The notes beneath the pieces are model-generated. The model had not been told where the DNA came from and did not search any database. It was given only the letters and a program-made list of their open reading frames with translations. Shown here piece after piece: positions 1 through 7,662 of a DNA stretch of 42,649 nt. The DNA is from Pseudomonadota bacterium (GTDB lineage Bacteria; Pseudomonadota; Gammaproteobacteria; Pseudomonadales; Moraxellaceae), in assembly GCA_963204705.1 (NCBI GenBank), contig CAUJHL010000010.1, forward strand, positions 1 through 42,649. Direction: 5' to 3'. The translations under genes and the position numbers were made by a program. Numbering within the stretch: the first letter of the stretch is position 1; the number at the start of each line of letters is the position of its first letter.

Positions 1-205
1 GCTTCTTCTGTGCCAATGACTCCCCAAAAGGTGAATAACGATAGGCCGCTACCGTATTACCTTTTTCATCTACCACGCGCAACGGAGAACCATCTGCTCC
101 ATTGATATAATAGCGAATACGGTCCTTACCATAGCTCACAGTACTCAGACACAGACTACTCAACAGTACCAGCCAAAGGGTCCATAGACGGATCGATAAT
201 GTCAT
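1..205 (-). CDS. Secreted RHS-tip-like protein (partial, runs off left edge)
   Basis: A reading frame of 68 codons starts with ATG at 205-203 and stays open to the window edge. The first ~26 residues form a classic signal peptide: a basic start (MTLSIRLW), a Leu/Val-rich core, then a Ser/Thr/Gly cleavage region. The mature part begins with an RHS/YD-repeat signature (RYYINGADGSPLRVV, then AAYRYSPFGE), the sequence that in full RHS proteins lies just before the variable toxin tip. A good ribosome binding site (AGGGAG) lies 9 nt before the ATG, and the stop of the upstream RHS gene is only 13 bp away, so the two look co-transcribed. An RHS segment with its own export signal is unusual. The C-terminus, and any toxin domain, lies outside the window, so function is open. 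Confidence 0.65.
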   Translation of the reverse strand, partial: MTLSIRLWTLWLVLLSSLCLSTVSYGKDRIRYYINGADGSPLRVVDEKGNTVAAYRYSPFGESLAQKK

Positions 206-218
206 CTACGATACTCCC

Positions 219-1085
219 TTAGCTCAGTATCAAATCAAGAATCGGGACCATCCAAGAAATATTATCTCGAGGAGGCTCCGGCTCACTGGGCGTGATGCTC
301 GCCTTCAAGGCCGCCTCCAATCCCAATGTCTTATATTCATAGCCATCACTAAATCCATCTCCGTCAGTATCTGACTGCGTAGGATTCAGACCCAAAAATC
401 TCTCCAAATAATCAGGAATACCATCATCATCACTGTCCTTATAGGCATCATAAACATTCGGATTGAGACCATACTCCAACTCCTCAAGATCAAGGACACC
501 ATCTCGATCGGTATCGGTATTCGGATAGCTATCTATAGATGCTAACAACTGATCGCCTACATGGACATAATGCTGCGCCAGGCCAGTACTACGATCCAAT
601 TCGTAGAGTAGCTCACCCTCTAGACCATAGACATAGTCCGTGGTCCCCACGCTTGCCCGTGTCGCACGCACGCGTAAATCATCCGGTGCATAGTAATAAC
701 TAGAGCTTCCTGCCGATTGCATCCGACCAAAAGCATCGTAGCTGAGCACACGGACTCCATCCGAAGTCACTCGATTCAATGGGTCATACCCAAACTGGCT
801 ATAGCTGGAGCCGGTGATTGATGACAATTTAGAGGTACCAGCAACATAGTTATAGGTATAACTACCAGTATAAGCTCCCGTCTGCTTAGCACTCGAAACC
901 ACTGTACGAATATCATCGCCCACATAGCTATAGCTAAAATTGGCATGAGACAAAGAAGCAGACTTAAGCTGACCCGTACCATCACTCAGCAGCAGAGTCA
1001 TGACACGATTCACGAAAACGCCAGTATGTTGACAGCCAAAAACCGTTACAGTGGCTGAACTACGGCAAGGCATCAACGGGAGCAA
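219..1085 (-). pseudogene. Headless RHS/YD-repeat protein with calcium-binding repeats
   Basis: The frame encodes up to 288 residues. Residues ~30-185 are RHS/YD-repeat text (FGYDPLNRVTSDG near 98-110, YDAFGRM near 116-122, YVYGLEGELLYELD near 151-164, HYVHVGDQLLASID near 172-185). They are followed by three thrombospondin-type-3-like acidic loops: DTDRDGVLDLEE (191-202), DSDDDGIPDYLE (217-228) and DTDGDGFSDGYE (239-250). Each loop follows the DxDxDG calcium-binding pattern. RHS proteins are normally over 1,000 residues with an N-terminal targeting region; here that part is missing. The first ~28 codons do not look like RHS, and the frame begins 8 bp from the start of a divergent gene, leaving no room for promoters. 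I infer the 5' end was lost by rearrangement. It may still be translated, for instance from ATG at 1001. The adjacent downstream gene carries RHS sequence that would normally be in the same chain. Confidence 0.6.
994..1058 (+). pseudogene. Possible C-terminal remnant of a gene upstream of the FAD oxidase
   Basis: A plus-strand frame reads HDTIHENASMLTAKNRYSG and ends at TGA 1056-1058, followed by 35 nt with a GGGAG motif and then the FAD oxidase start at 1094. That is the spacing expected between two operon genes. Upstream the frame runs antisense into clear RHS sequence, so if it is real only the last ~20 codons survive. In Pseudomonas the neighbouring gene in comparable clusters is often a GlpD-like FAD dehydrogenase; that identity here is only a guess. 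It could also be chance coding. Confidence 0.25.
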
Positions 1086-1093
1086 GCAACGCT

Positions 1094-2689
1094 ATGCGTC
1101 AATGGAACAGCTGGGGCGATAGCGCCACCTCAATGGCGATTGCGCCGACCGCACAGGAATTTCTCCAGCAACTGCTGGGAGTCGCCACTCCCCTGCCCGA
1201 TGCCACACTGGAAGAGGTCAAGGCCCGTGTGCCTGCATCCCGCCTTCCCAGCAATCCCATGATCCACACCGATGCCGAAACCCGTATTCGCCATGCCCGT
1301 GGCCAGAGTTTGCCAGACTGGCTAGCGATGCGCTCGGGAGAATTTGGTGTGTTTCCTGATGGGGTTGCCTTTCCCACCAGCAGCGCCGAAGTCGCGGAAC
1401 TGTTAGCGCTGGCGCGGAAAGAAAACTGGACGGTGATTCCGTATGGCGGCGGTACTTCCGTCGTGGGTCATATCAATCCGCTCGAAGATGCCCGACCTAT
1501 CCTCACGCTGTCGCTGGCACGACTCAATCACCTGATTCGGATGGATCACAGCGCCCAGCTGGCCACCATTGGCGCAGGCGTCTGTGGGCCAGAGCTGGAA
1601 GCTTTGCTAAAACCCCATGGCTACACGCTGGGGCATTTTCCACAGTCCTTTGAATTATCGACACTGGGCGGCTGGATTGCCAGTCGTTCCAGTGGTCAGC
1701 AATCCCTGCAATATGGCCGTATTGAGCAACTTTTTGCCGGTGGTAAAATCGAAACGCTGAATGGCACACTGGACATTCCGACCATGCCAGCTTCCAGTGC
1801 GGGGCCGGATATTCGCGAGCTGATCATGGGCTCCGAAGGTCGCTTTGGGGTGATTACCGAGGCGATCGTGCGGGTCAGCCGTTTGCCAGAGCGCGAAGAA
1901 TTTCGCGTGTATTTTTTGCCTGATTTTGCCAGTGCCGAAGCTGCCGTACGTGAAATTGCCCAGCAAAAACTACCGGTTTCCATGCTTCGGGTCAGTAATG
2001 CCGAAGAAACCCGTACCCAGCTGATTTTGGCCGGCCATAAACTGGCGATTGCCGGTCTGGAGAAAATGCTGCGCTGGCGCGGTGCCGCGGATGGCAAGTG
2101 CATGCTGACCGTGGGCTTTACCGGCAGTCAGGGCAAGGTGCGCTACGCCATTACCGAAATTAATCGCGTGCTGAAACAGTACGATGCGGTAGCGACAGGT
2201 CGCACGCTGGGCAATCGCTGGCAGGCCAATCGCTTTCGGGCACCCTATCTGCGTGAAGCGCTCTGGAAGCTGGGCTACGCGGTGGATACGCTGGAAACCG
2301 CCGTTGACTGGCCGCGCGTCACGTCGTATACCCGCGATGTGGAACTGGCGCTGCGTACTGCACTGACAGCCGAGGCCGAGCCGGTTCTGGCCTTTAGCCA
2401 TCTGTCACACCTCTACGCGCAAGGTTCCAGTATTTACACCACCTATGTGTTCCGGGTGGGCAAGGATTATGCTGAGACGCTCGCACGCTGGCATCGGTTG
2501 AAGGCTTCGGCCAGCAAGGAAATTTTAAAACATGGTGGCACCATCAGCCATCAGCACGGCGTGGGCCGTGACCATGCGGCCTATCTACCGGCTGAAAAAG
2601 GCGAACAAGGCATGGCTGTACTGCGGGCGCTGGCGCAGCATTTTGATCCCGATGGCCGTCTGAATCCGGGCAAATTATTGCTGGATTAA
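1094..2689 (+). CDS. FAD-binding oxidase, alkyl-DHAP synthase-like
   Basis: A 531-residue flavoprotein of the PCMH-type (VAO) FAD family, closest in pattern to alkyldihydroxyacetonephosphate synthases and related bacterial oxidases. The start at 1094 is favoured because the N-terminal MRQWNSWGDS matches the W-N-x-W-G-D opening typical of the family; a later ATG at 1133 would remove it. The FAD-binding region contains IPYGGGTSVVGH (115-126), GHFPQSFELSTLGGW (180-194) and GSEGRFGVITEA (247-258). The C-terminal cap holds ISHQHGVGRDH (484-494), matching the family's His-rich catalytic loop. The FGGY kinase follows after 38 bp in the same direction, and such pairs occur with GlpD-like dehydrogenases in pseudomonads, suggesting a glycerol- or polyol-phosphate substrate. 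Substrate and pathway are not shown by the sequence. An RHS scar sits immediately upstream, so its original promoter may be lost. Confidence 0.8.
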   Translation: MRQWNSWGDSATSMAIAPTAQEFLQQLLGVATPLPDATLEEVKARVPASRLPSNPMIHTDAETRIRHARGQSLPDWLAMRSGEFGVFPDGVAFPTSSAEVAELLALARKENWTVIPYGGGTSVVGHINPLEDARPILTLSLARLNHLIRMDHSAQLATIGAGVCGPELEALLKPHGYTLGHFPQSFELSTLGGWIASRSSGQQSLQYGRIEQLFAGGKIETLNGTLDIPTMPASSAGPDIRELIMGSEGRFGVITEAIVRVSRLPEREEFRVYFLPDFASAEAAVREIAQQKLPVSMLRVSNAEETRTQLILAGHKLAIAGLEKMLRWRGAADGKCMLTVGFTGSQGKVRYAITEINRVLKQYDAVATGRTLGNRWQANRFRAPYLREALWKLGYAVDTLETAVDWPRVTSYTRDVELALRTALTAEAEPVLAFSHLSHLYAQGSSIYTTYVFRVGKDYAETLARWHRLKASASKEILKHGGTISHQHGVGRDHAAYLPAEKGEQGMAVLRALAQHFDPDGRLNPGKLLLD

Positions 2690-2727
2690 CAGAAGCACTC
2701 TACGATCCTGACCCCGGAGCGCATGGC

Positions 2728-4281
2728 ATGGATTCTGCCCGTTTTCTGAGTATCGACTGCGGCACGCAAAGCCTACGGGTATTTGTGTTTGATGCTCGGG
2801 GCACGATGCTGGCGCGCGCCCAGCAGACCTTTGATCCCCCATGGCATTCTCCCTTGCAGGGCTATGCCGAGCAGAATGCCAGCGTGTACTGGAAGGCACT
2901 GGCGGACTGTTGCCAGCACTTATGGCGGGAAGGTATTGATCCTAAACGCCTGACCGCTGCTGCACTCACCACCCAGCGGGGCACGGTTGTTGCCGTGGAC
3001 AAACACGGCGAGCCCTTACGGCCTGCCATTGTATGGCTGGATGAACGTCAGGCGGAGTCCCTGCCACCGCTGCCATTGCACTGGCGAAAACTGCATCAGC
3101 TCAGTGGCCATCAGGCAACCATTCAAAAATTGCGCAAACGGGCACAGGCGAACTGGCTGTCTGTGCATGAACCGACGATCTGGAAAAATACCCATCGGAT
3201 GCTACTGCTCTCGGGCTATCTGAGCTATCGGTTGACAGGGGTGTATCGCGATGCCATTGCCAGTCAGGTCGGCTATGTGCCATTTGACTATAAAAAACAC
3301 CAATGGCACCGCCGCTGGGACTGGCGCTGGCAGGCATTGGGTGTGAATCGAGAACGGCTGCCCGAGCTGATTCCTGCAGGGAAACGGCTGGGGGCAATAA
3401 GTGCCGAAGCAGCGGCGCAAACGGGATTGCCGGAAGGCCTACCGCTGATTGCTGCGGGTGCCGACAAGGCCTGTGAAGTGCTGGGGGCAGGCTGCCTGTT
3501 GGATCATCAGGGTGCGCTTAGTTTTGGTACCACCGCTACCTTTAATGTTGTCACTTCGCGCTATGTATCGCTGAATCCCCCGATGCCACCCTATCCCGCC
3601 ATCGAGCCGGGACGCTATTGTCTGGAAACCCAGATTCCACAAGGCTTCGCGCTGGTGTCTTTTTTCCGAGACCATATTGCCGCGCCCGAAATACAGGCCG
3701 AGCTAAAGCGCACTGACCCGTATCGACCGATGGATTGGCTGGGCGTACTGGATCGCTGGCTACAGGAGTCACCGGCAGGTGCCAAGGGCTTGATGTGGCA
3801 ACCGGCGTTGAGTGTGCAGATGAGTGGGGAAAGTCGATCCCAAGGCGCTTTGCTGGGCATGACCACACAGCATGACAAAGCCGACTGGTATCGGGCGCTG
3901 GTCGAAGGCTTACTGTATGCCTTGCGCAGTGGCATGGAACAGGTGACCCAGCGAACTGGCACACCGATTACCCGCCTGTACGCCGCTGGTGGTGGTGCGC
4001 AATCTGTAGAAGTGATGCAGACGGCTGCCGATGTATTTGGCATGACGATTCACCGGCCGCAGACCCATGAAACCTCCGGCCTTGGTGCCGCGATCTGTGC
4101 CGCGGTGGGGATGGGTGTTTTCCCCGACTTTCCCACGGCAGTGGCGGCAATGTGCCGCGCCACCCAGACCTTTCAGCCACGTGCTGACCGATCCGCCTGG
4201 TACGAGCGTTGTTACCAACAGGTGTATTTGCCGTGGACACAGCAATTGGCTGGCTTATACGCGCGCTATCCGCAGGCATAA
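2728..4281 (+). CDS. FGGY-family carbohydrate kinase
   Basis: A 517-residue sugar/polyol kinase with the two-lobed actin/hexokinase fold, predicted to transfer phosphate from ATP to a sugar or polyol in the cytoplasm. Visible family signatures are the N-terminal phosphate loop SIDCGTQSLRVFVFD (residues 8-22), the GYAEQN segment, TTQRGT and AIVWLDERQ in the first lobe, then AAGADKACEVLGAG with LSFGTTATF, and the adenosine loop YAAGGGAQSVEVMQ with SGLGAA downstream. The catalytic-base region GADKA keeps an Asp. The start at 2728 has CGGAG 8 nt upstream. It follows the FAD oxidase by 38 bp and probably shares its transcript. FGGY substrates (glycerol, xylulose, ribulose, others) cannot be told from sequence alone; the partner oxidase points to a glycerol- or polyol-like compound. 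Confidence 0.85.
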   Translation: MDSARFLSIDCGTQSLRVFVFDARGTMLARAQQTFDPPWHSPLQGYAEQNASVYWKALADCCQHLWREGIDPKRLTAAALTTQRGTVVAVDKHGEPLRPAIVWLDERQAESLPPLPLHWRKLHQLSGHQATIQKLRKRAQANWLSVHEPTIWKNTHRMLLLSGYLSYRLTGVYRDAIASQVGYVPFDYKKHQWHRRWDWRWQALGVNRERLPELIPAGKRLGAISAEAAAQTGLPEGLPLIAAGADKACEVLGAGCLLDHQGALSFGTTATFNVVTSRYVSLNPPMPPYPAIEPGRYCLETQIPQGFALVSFFRDHIAAPEIQAELKRTDPYRPMDWLGVLDRWLQESPAGAKGLMWQPALSVQMSGESRSQGALLGMTTQHDKADWYRALVEGLLYALRSGMEQVTQRTGTPITRLYAAGGGAQSVEVMQTAADVFGMTIHRPQTHETSGLGAAICAAVGMGVFPDFPTAVAAMCRATQTFQPRADRSAWYERCYQQVYLPWTQQLAGLYARYPQA

Positions 4282-4336
4282 AAGCGTCTTGCCATTTGGA
4301 AAAATCGCCTGTTTATCGTTATGAGAATCAGGCGTC

Positions 4337-4711
4337 TTAATCGGTGACCTGAAATTTAACCTCAACGTGTTCGGTTTTGCCCTTTCTCGCCTGCGCGCGC
4401 GGCAACCCAATGCGAACAATCTGTTTGCCGGTATGATTCAGCGTCACGCCTTCGGTATCTTCAAACGCATGACTGTCCTTGCCATACAGCCAAGCCGACG
4501 CCGACTGTGCACCCTGCAGCACCACTTGCAGTCGCTGGCCTTTTTTTGCCCAGAGCCAATACGTACACACCTGATAGCCTGTCACCCGAACTGATAGGGT
4601 TTTTGAGGTGTCTCCCTGATCAAATTTAACCGGGCCACCACAGGTTGCCGCAAACGCTGAGGCGCTCAGGCCAAAGGTGAGAAAAACAACCGTACGTGTG
4701 AAAAGATTCAT
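4337..4711 (-). CDS. Small secreted protein, possibly PPC-like beta-sandwich
   Basis: A 124-residue protein with a clear Sec signal peptide (MNLFTRTVVFLTFGLSASAFA, cleavage after AFA near residue 21) and no membrane segment after it, so it should be periplasmic or released. The mature part has two Cys (residues 24 and ~49) that could form a disulphide. Its pattern of alternating hydrophobics (YWLWAKKGQRLQVVLQG, then GKQIVRIGLP) resembles bacterial pre-peptidase C-terminal-like sandwich domains, but the match is weak. AGGAG lies 9 nt before the ATG. It converges with the FGGY kinase gene and diverges from bioA. I do not recognise a specific function. Confidence 0.65.
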   Translation of the reverse strand: MNLFTRTVVFLTFGLSASAFAATCGGPVKFDQGDTSKTLSVRVTGYQVCTYWLWAKKGQRLQVVLQGAQSASAWLYGKDSHAFEDTEGVTLNHTGKQIVRIGLPRAQARKGKTEHVEVKFQVTD

Positions 4712-4890
4712 GCTAAAAAACTCCTGAAAACCGTCGAAACCCAGCGGTCATCATGACGCCAGACCCCGTGCACACCCGATAATTCACGAATGCGACTGTT
4801 AGATTAGCCTTTAGCCAAGACAAAAAGGTTTCTCTGGCGTATGAACTGCGTACACTAGTCGGACATTTTCAGCCTGCGAGCTTCGTTCCC

Positions 4891-6240
4891 GTGACTGCTT
4901 CTGCCCTCTGGTATCCCTGCACCCAGATGCACCATCTGGAGCAATTCCCGCCGTTGACCATCGCGCGGGCACAAGGCGCCTACCTCTACACGACTGAAGG
5001 TACGCCGATACTGGATGCCATCAGTTCCTGGTGGGTGAATCTGCACGGGCATTGCCATCCCTTTATCAATCAGGCTGTGATGGATCAGTTGGGACGCTGC
5101 GAGCAGGTGATGCTGGCAGGCCTTACTCATGAACCCATCGAACAACTGGCTGAGCGACTGGTGGCGCTGACGCCTGCTGCCCTGACCAAGGCCTTTTTTG
5201 CTGATAGTGGCTCTGCCGCCGTGGAAGTCGCGCTGAAAATGAGTCTTCAATATTGGCAACAATGCGGTGAAACCCAGCGCAAGACCTTTATTTCCCTGGA
5301 AAACGGCTATCACGGCGAAACACTGGGCAGCCTGTCAGTCACGGATATCCCGCTGTTCAGTGCCCAATACGCACCCTTGCTGATCCAGCATCTGCGCGCG
5401 CCCTCACCCGCACTGCAAACCAAACCCGAACTACTGTCAGAATCAGAGTTTATTCACCAGCAACTGAATGCGCTTGAACACTTAATGCAAACGCATGACG
5501 GCGAAATCTGTGCCCTGATCCTTGAGCCGCTGGTGCAGGGCGCTGCGGGAATGCACATGTACCCCGCCAGTTACCTCAAGGCCGCGCACGAACTGTGTGA
5601 TCGTTATCGTATCCATCTGATTCTGGATGAAATTGCCGTGGGTTTTGGCCGGACAGGCACGCTCTTTGCCCATGAGCAGGCCGGCATTTGTCCTGATTTT
5701 CTGTGTTTGTCAAAGGGATTGACGGCGGGCTATTTGCCGATGTCCTGCGTCCTGACCACCGACGATGTCTATGCCGCGTTTTACCATCCCTCCGTACAAC
5801 GGGGCTTTTTGCATTCCCACAGTTTTACTGGTAATCCGTTGGCCGCCCGTGCTGCACTGGCTTCGCTCGACTGGTTTGAACAACAGCAGGTGTTAACGAC
5901 CAATCAGCACTTGATTCACCACCTGTCACACGGTCTCGATGAACTTTGCCAGCATCCTCATATCCGGCAGGTGCGCCAGACGGGCATGATCGGTGCGTTT
6001 ACTCTGGTAAACGAGCACGGCATCGCCTATCCCGCTGAAGAAGGCCGTGGTCGTTTGCTGGCCCGCAAAGCCACAGAGCTGGGTGTATTGCTGCGGCCGA
6101 TTGGCAATCAGGTTTATCTGATGCCGCCGTATTGTGTCACGCCCGAGGAAATCCAGCGCATTTTACAAATAGCCGTCACCGCGCTGGAGTGGGCGATCTC
6201 GGAGCCGCCGCTCAATCAGTCGGCTGGAGCCTTAGCATGA
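4891..6240 (+). CDS. bioA: Adenosylmethionine-8-amino-7-oxononanoate aminotransferase
   Basis: BioA, a class III PLP aminotransferase that converts 7-keto-8-aminopelargonate to 7,8-diaminopelargonate using S-adenosylmethionine as amino donor, in biotin synthesis. The 449 residues show LWYPCTQM near the start, the substrate loop SSWWVNLHGHCHP (45-57), the PLP phosphate-binding GSAAVEVA (107-114), NGYHGET (138-144), the DEIAVGFGRTG stretch (246-256) with the Asp that pairs with the PLP ring, LSKGLTAGYLPMS with the Schiff-base Lys275, and HSFTGNPL. The start is GTG at 4891 with a poor ribosome binding site; the next in-frame ATG would cut off conserved sequence. No bioF, bioC, bioD or bioB is in the window, so the biotin genes are split, and I see no convincing BirA operator upstream. 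Its stop codon lies inside a degenerate hexanucleotide array. Confidence 0.93.
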   Translation: MTASALWYPCTQMHHLEQFPPLTIARAQGAYLYTTEGTPILDAISSWWVNLHGHCHPFINQAVMDQLGRCEQVMLAGLTHEPIEQLAERLVALTPAALTKAFFADSGSAAVEVALKMSLQYWQQCGETQRKTFISLENGYHGETLGSLSVTDIPLFSAQYAPLLIQHLRAPSPALQTKPELLSESEFIHQQLNALEHLMQTHDGEICALILEPLVQGAAGMHMYPASYLKAAHELCDRYRIHLILDEIAVGFGRTGTLFAHEQAGICPDFLCLSKGLTAGYLPMSCVLTTDDVYAAFYHPSVQRGFLHSHSFTGNPLAARAALASLDWFEQQQVLTTNQHLIHHLSHGLDELCQHPHIRQVRQTGMIGAFTLVNEHGIAYPAEEGRGRLLARKATELGVLLRPIGNQVYLMPPYCVTPEEIQRILQIAVTALEWAISEPPLNQSAGALA

Positions 6241-6332
6241 GCCTAAGCTGGAGTATGGGCAAGAGCATGCGCGTGAGTATGTTCCTGAGTAGAATGCTGA
6301 GAATAGTCATGAAAACCGTCATGAGCTTGAGT
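6237..6332. repeat. Degenerate hexanucleotide array (ATGAGC-like, ~16 units)
   Basis: Read in six-base steps from 6237 the sequence gives ATGAGC, CTAAGC, TGGAGT, ATGGGC, AAGAGC, ATGCGC, GTGAGT, ATGTTC, CTGAGT, then less regular units, ending with ATGAGC and TTGAGT. Five units fit NTGAGY exactly and most others differ at one or two positions. The bioA stop codon TGA (6238-6240) is part of the first unit, and the array fills nearly the whole bioA-rsmE gap. In one frame it would read as alternating Met/Leu-Ser dipeptides. It looks like an old tandem array that has decayed. Confidence 0.6.
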
Positions 6333-6343
6333 TAGGAATGGTC

Positions 6344-7066
6344 ATGAGTCGATTTTATACAGACCTTCCACTGAGCATGGGGCGGACGATTGCTTTACCT
6401 GAGCCAGTGTTTCATCACTGGGTTCGGGTACTGCGCGCCACGATTGGCGACACCGCGATTGTGTTTAATGGTCAGGGCGGCGAATACACCGCGACACTGG
6501 TGGACATTGGCAAACATCAGGCAAGTGTCCTGCTGTCCGATTTCAACGCGAAGGACCGGACACCCGCCAGTCAGGTCACGCTCGGGCTGGTCATGAGCAA
6601 AGGCGATCGCATGGATTATGCGATCCAGAAGGCCACCGAACTGGGCGTGCATGCCATTCAGCTGCTGACCAGTGAACGGTGTGAATTACGGCTGAAGTAC
6701 GAACGTGACCAAAAAAAGTTGCAGCACTGGCAACAAGTTGCGATTGCCGCCTGTGAGCAATGTGGCATGAACCGTATTCCGCAGGTTCTGCCACCGGTTA
6801 CGCTGCGGGAATGGGTCGATCAACCTGCTGCAGACAGCCTGAGACTGGTATTGGCGCCCACCTTGAGCACCCGAATACTCCCGACCCCACTTCCCGGCAC
6901 GATTCAGCTGCTCATTGGTCCCGAAGGCGGATTGAGCGAGGCCGAAATTGTTACCGCACAGCAGGCAGGTTTTTTAGGCTGGCAACTGGGCGAACGGATT
7001 CTAAGAACCGAGACAGCCCCTGTCGTTGCGCTCTCTCTACTGTGGTATCACCAGCAAACTGGCTAG
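6344..7066 (+). CDS. rsmE: 16S rRNA (uracil1498-N3)-methyltransferase
   Basis: RsmE methylates N3 of U1498 in 16S rRNA of the 30S subunit, using S-adenosylmethionine. With the start at 6344 it has 240 residues, the family's usual length. The N-terminal PUA-like domain begins MSRFYTDLPL and contains HWVRVLRA; the C-terminal SPOUT knot holds LVMSKGDRMDYAIQKATELG, LLIGPEGGLS (near 189-198) and LGERILRTETAPVVAL, the cofactor-binding signature. An in-frame ATG at 6338 directly abuts TAGGA (6333-6337), whereas the ATG at 6344 lies 6 nt after it, which decides the start. It follows bioA across a degenerate repeat, and its TAG stop merges into a perfect hexanucleotide array. Confidence 0.94.
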   Translation: MSRFYTDLPLSMGRTIALPEPVFHHWVRVLRATIGDTAIVFNGQGGEYTATLVDIGKHQASVLLSDFNAKDRTPASQVTLGLVMSKGDRMDYAIQKATELGVHAIQLLTSERCELRLKYERDQKKLQHWQQVAIAACEQCGMNRIPQVLPPVTLREWVDQPAADSLRLVLAPTLSTRILPTPLPGTIQLLIGPEGGLSEAEIVTAQQAGFLGWQLGERILRTETAPVVALSLLWYHQQTG

Positions 7067-7106
7067 GACAAGGACAAGGACAAGGACAAGGACAAGGACA
7101 AGGACA
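7065..7106. repeat. Perfect hexanucleotide array (AGGACA)x7
   Basis: Seven exact copies of AGGACA run from 7065 to 7106. The last two bases of the rsmE stop codon (TAG, 7064-7066) are the first two bases of the array. Loss or gain of whole units cannot change the rsmE frame or product. Read in one frame the array would encode alternating Gly-Gln, but there is no sign it is translated. Confidence 0.95.
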
Positions 7107-7248
7107 AGCATTGGCTGCAAGCCAGTGTTCACCCCCTGTCTTCGCGATAAACGGTAGCAAACTTAGCCTGAGTGATCGTAAATGCTGCAAATACACTGGC
7201 GTTGTGCATTTTTTGGACTGATTTTTGCCCGCTTTGCACTGGCGTCAC

Positions 7249-7277
7249 TTGCAGTTGAAGTGTGTACAGGCTATGTT
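7249..7277 (+). promoter_or_regulatory. Candidate sigma-70 promoter for the GGDEF-EAL gene
   Basis: TTGCAG at 7249-7254, a 17-bp spacer and TATGTT at 7272-7277. The next genes in this direction are the possible leader ORF at 7475 and the cyclic-di-GMP gene at 7663. A transcript would have a ~200-nt leader before the small ORF and would include the 12-bp repeats. Confidence 0.35.
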
Positions 7278-7288
7278 AAAGGAAAGGT

Positions 7289-7324
7289 ATTTTGATAGCG
7301 ATTTTGATACCGGTTTTGATACGG
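7289..7324. repeat. 12-bp tandem repeat, three copies
   Basis: ATTTTGATAGCG, ATTTTGATACCG and GTTTTGATACGG follow one another without gaps. The TTTTGATA core is identical in all three. The unit is unrelated to the AGGACA array 180 bp upstream. Confidence 0.8.
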
Positions 7325-7474
7325 TGTTATGGATTTAAACGATCCAGTCACCCATGGCCCTCAATGCTCTGGCAGCGCTTACTGCCTAAGGCCAGGGTTC
7401 ATGCGGGTGGCAAAGGTCAATGAGGACAGTCGCTGGATTGCGATCAATAATGAGATGGATTAAAAGGATTTGAC

Positions 7475-7660
7475 ATGTGTTTAGCATCGCAACTTTGGGC
7501 CTGTTTCAATCAGTGCCCCGGTATTTCTGGCCTGAATCGCCATCCGTGTTATTGTGATGAAGCTCAGTATTCGGCTTACATTTATCGAAGCATTCAAAAA
7601 AGGATTCAACCAAGCATTCAACCAAGCGCTTCCACCCTCTTTGTTACTGTGGGGAACTGA
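7475..7660 (+). CDS. Possible Cys-containing leader ORF upstream of the GGDEF-EAL gene
   Basis: A 61-codon frame starts with ATG at 7475, has AAGGA 6 nt upstream, and ends with TGA at 7658-7660, two bases before the GTG start of the cyclic-di-GMP gene. The peptide has five Cys in its first 27 residues (positions 2, 10, 14, 25, 27) and a duplicated IQPS near its end, caused by an exact 12-bp duplication at 7604-7627. No signal peptide and no known family. The good ribosome binding site and tight junction with the next start favour a translated, coupled leader; the unremarkable sequence and embedded repeat argue for chance. Confidence 0.3.
   Translation: MCLASQLWACFNQCPGISGLNRHPCYCDEAQYSAYIYRSIQKRIQPSIQPSASTLFVTVGN
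7604..7627. repeat. 12-bp exact tandem duplication
   Basis: ATTCAACCAAGC occurs twice in direct succession, preceded by a partial copy (AAGCATTCAA near 7588-7597). It lies in the 3' part of the possible leader ORF, where each unit adds four codons (Ile-Gln-Pro-Ser). Confidence 0.9.
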
Positions 7661-7662
7661 TA

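Larger units (their letters stand above)
7067..7474. other. Intergenic region with repeats, no convincing gene
   Basis: About 400 bp between rsmE and a possible leader ORF. It holds the rest of the AGGACA array, a 12-bp triple repeat at 7289-7324 and a candidate promoter at 7249-7277. I find no conserved protein, tRNA or hairpin with a T-run. Confidence 0.6.

Noticed and set aside
4712-4890. BirA operator upstream of bioA
   Set aside because: No convincing dyad with the TTGTAAACC half-site; only a short AGGTTT match.
6132-6335. Small plus-strand frame rich in Met-Ser between bioA and rsmE
   Set aside because: Overlaps the bioA end in another frame; its Met-Ser pattern is the hexanucleotide array.
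6760-7221. Frame encoding a Gly-Gln repeat across the AGGACA array
   Set aside because: Its first two thirds overlap rsmE in another frame with no conserved content; the Gly-Gln part is only the translated hexamer.
7065-7324. CRISPR-like array
   Set aside because: Repeats are 6 and 12 bp, directly adjacent, with no spacers and no cas genes.
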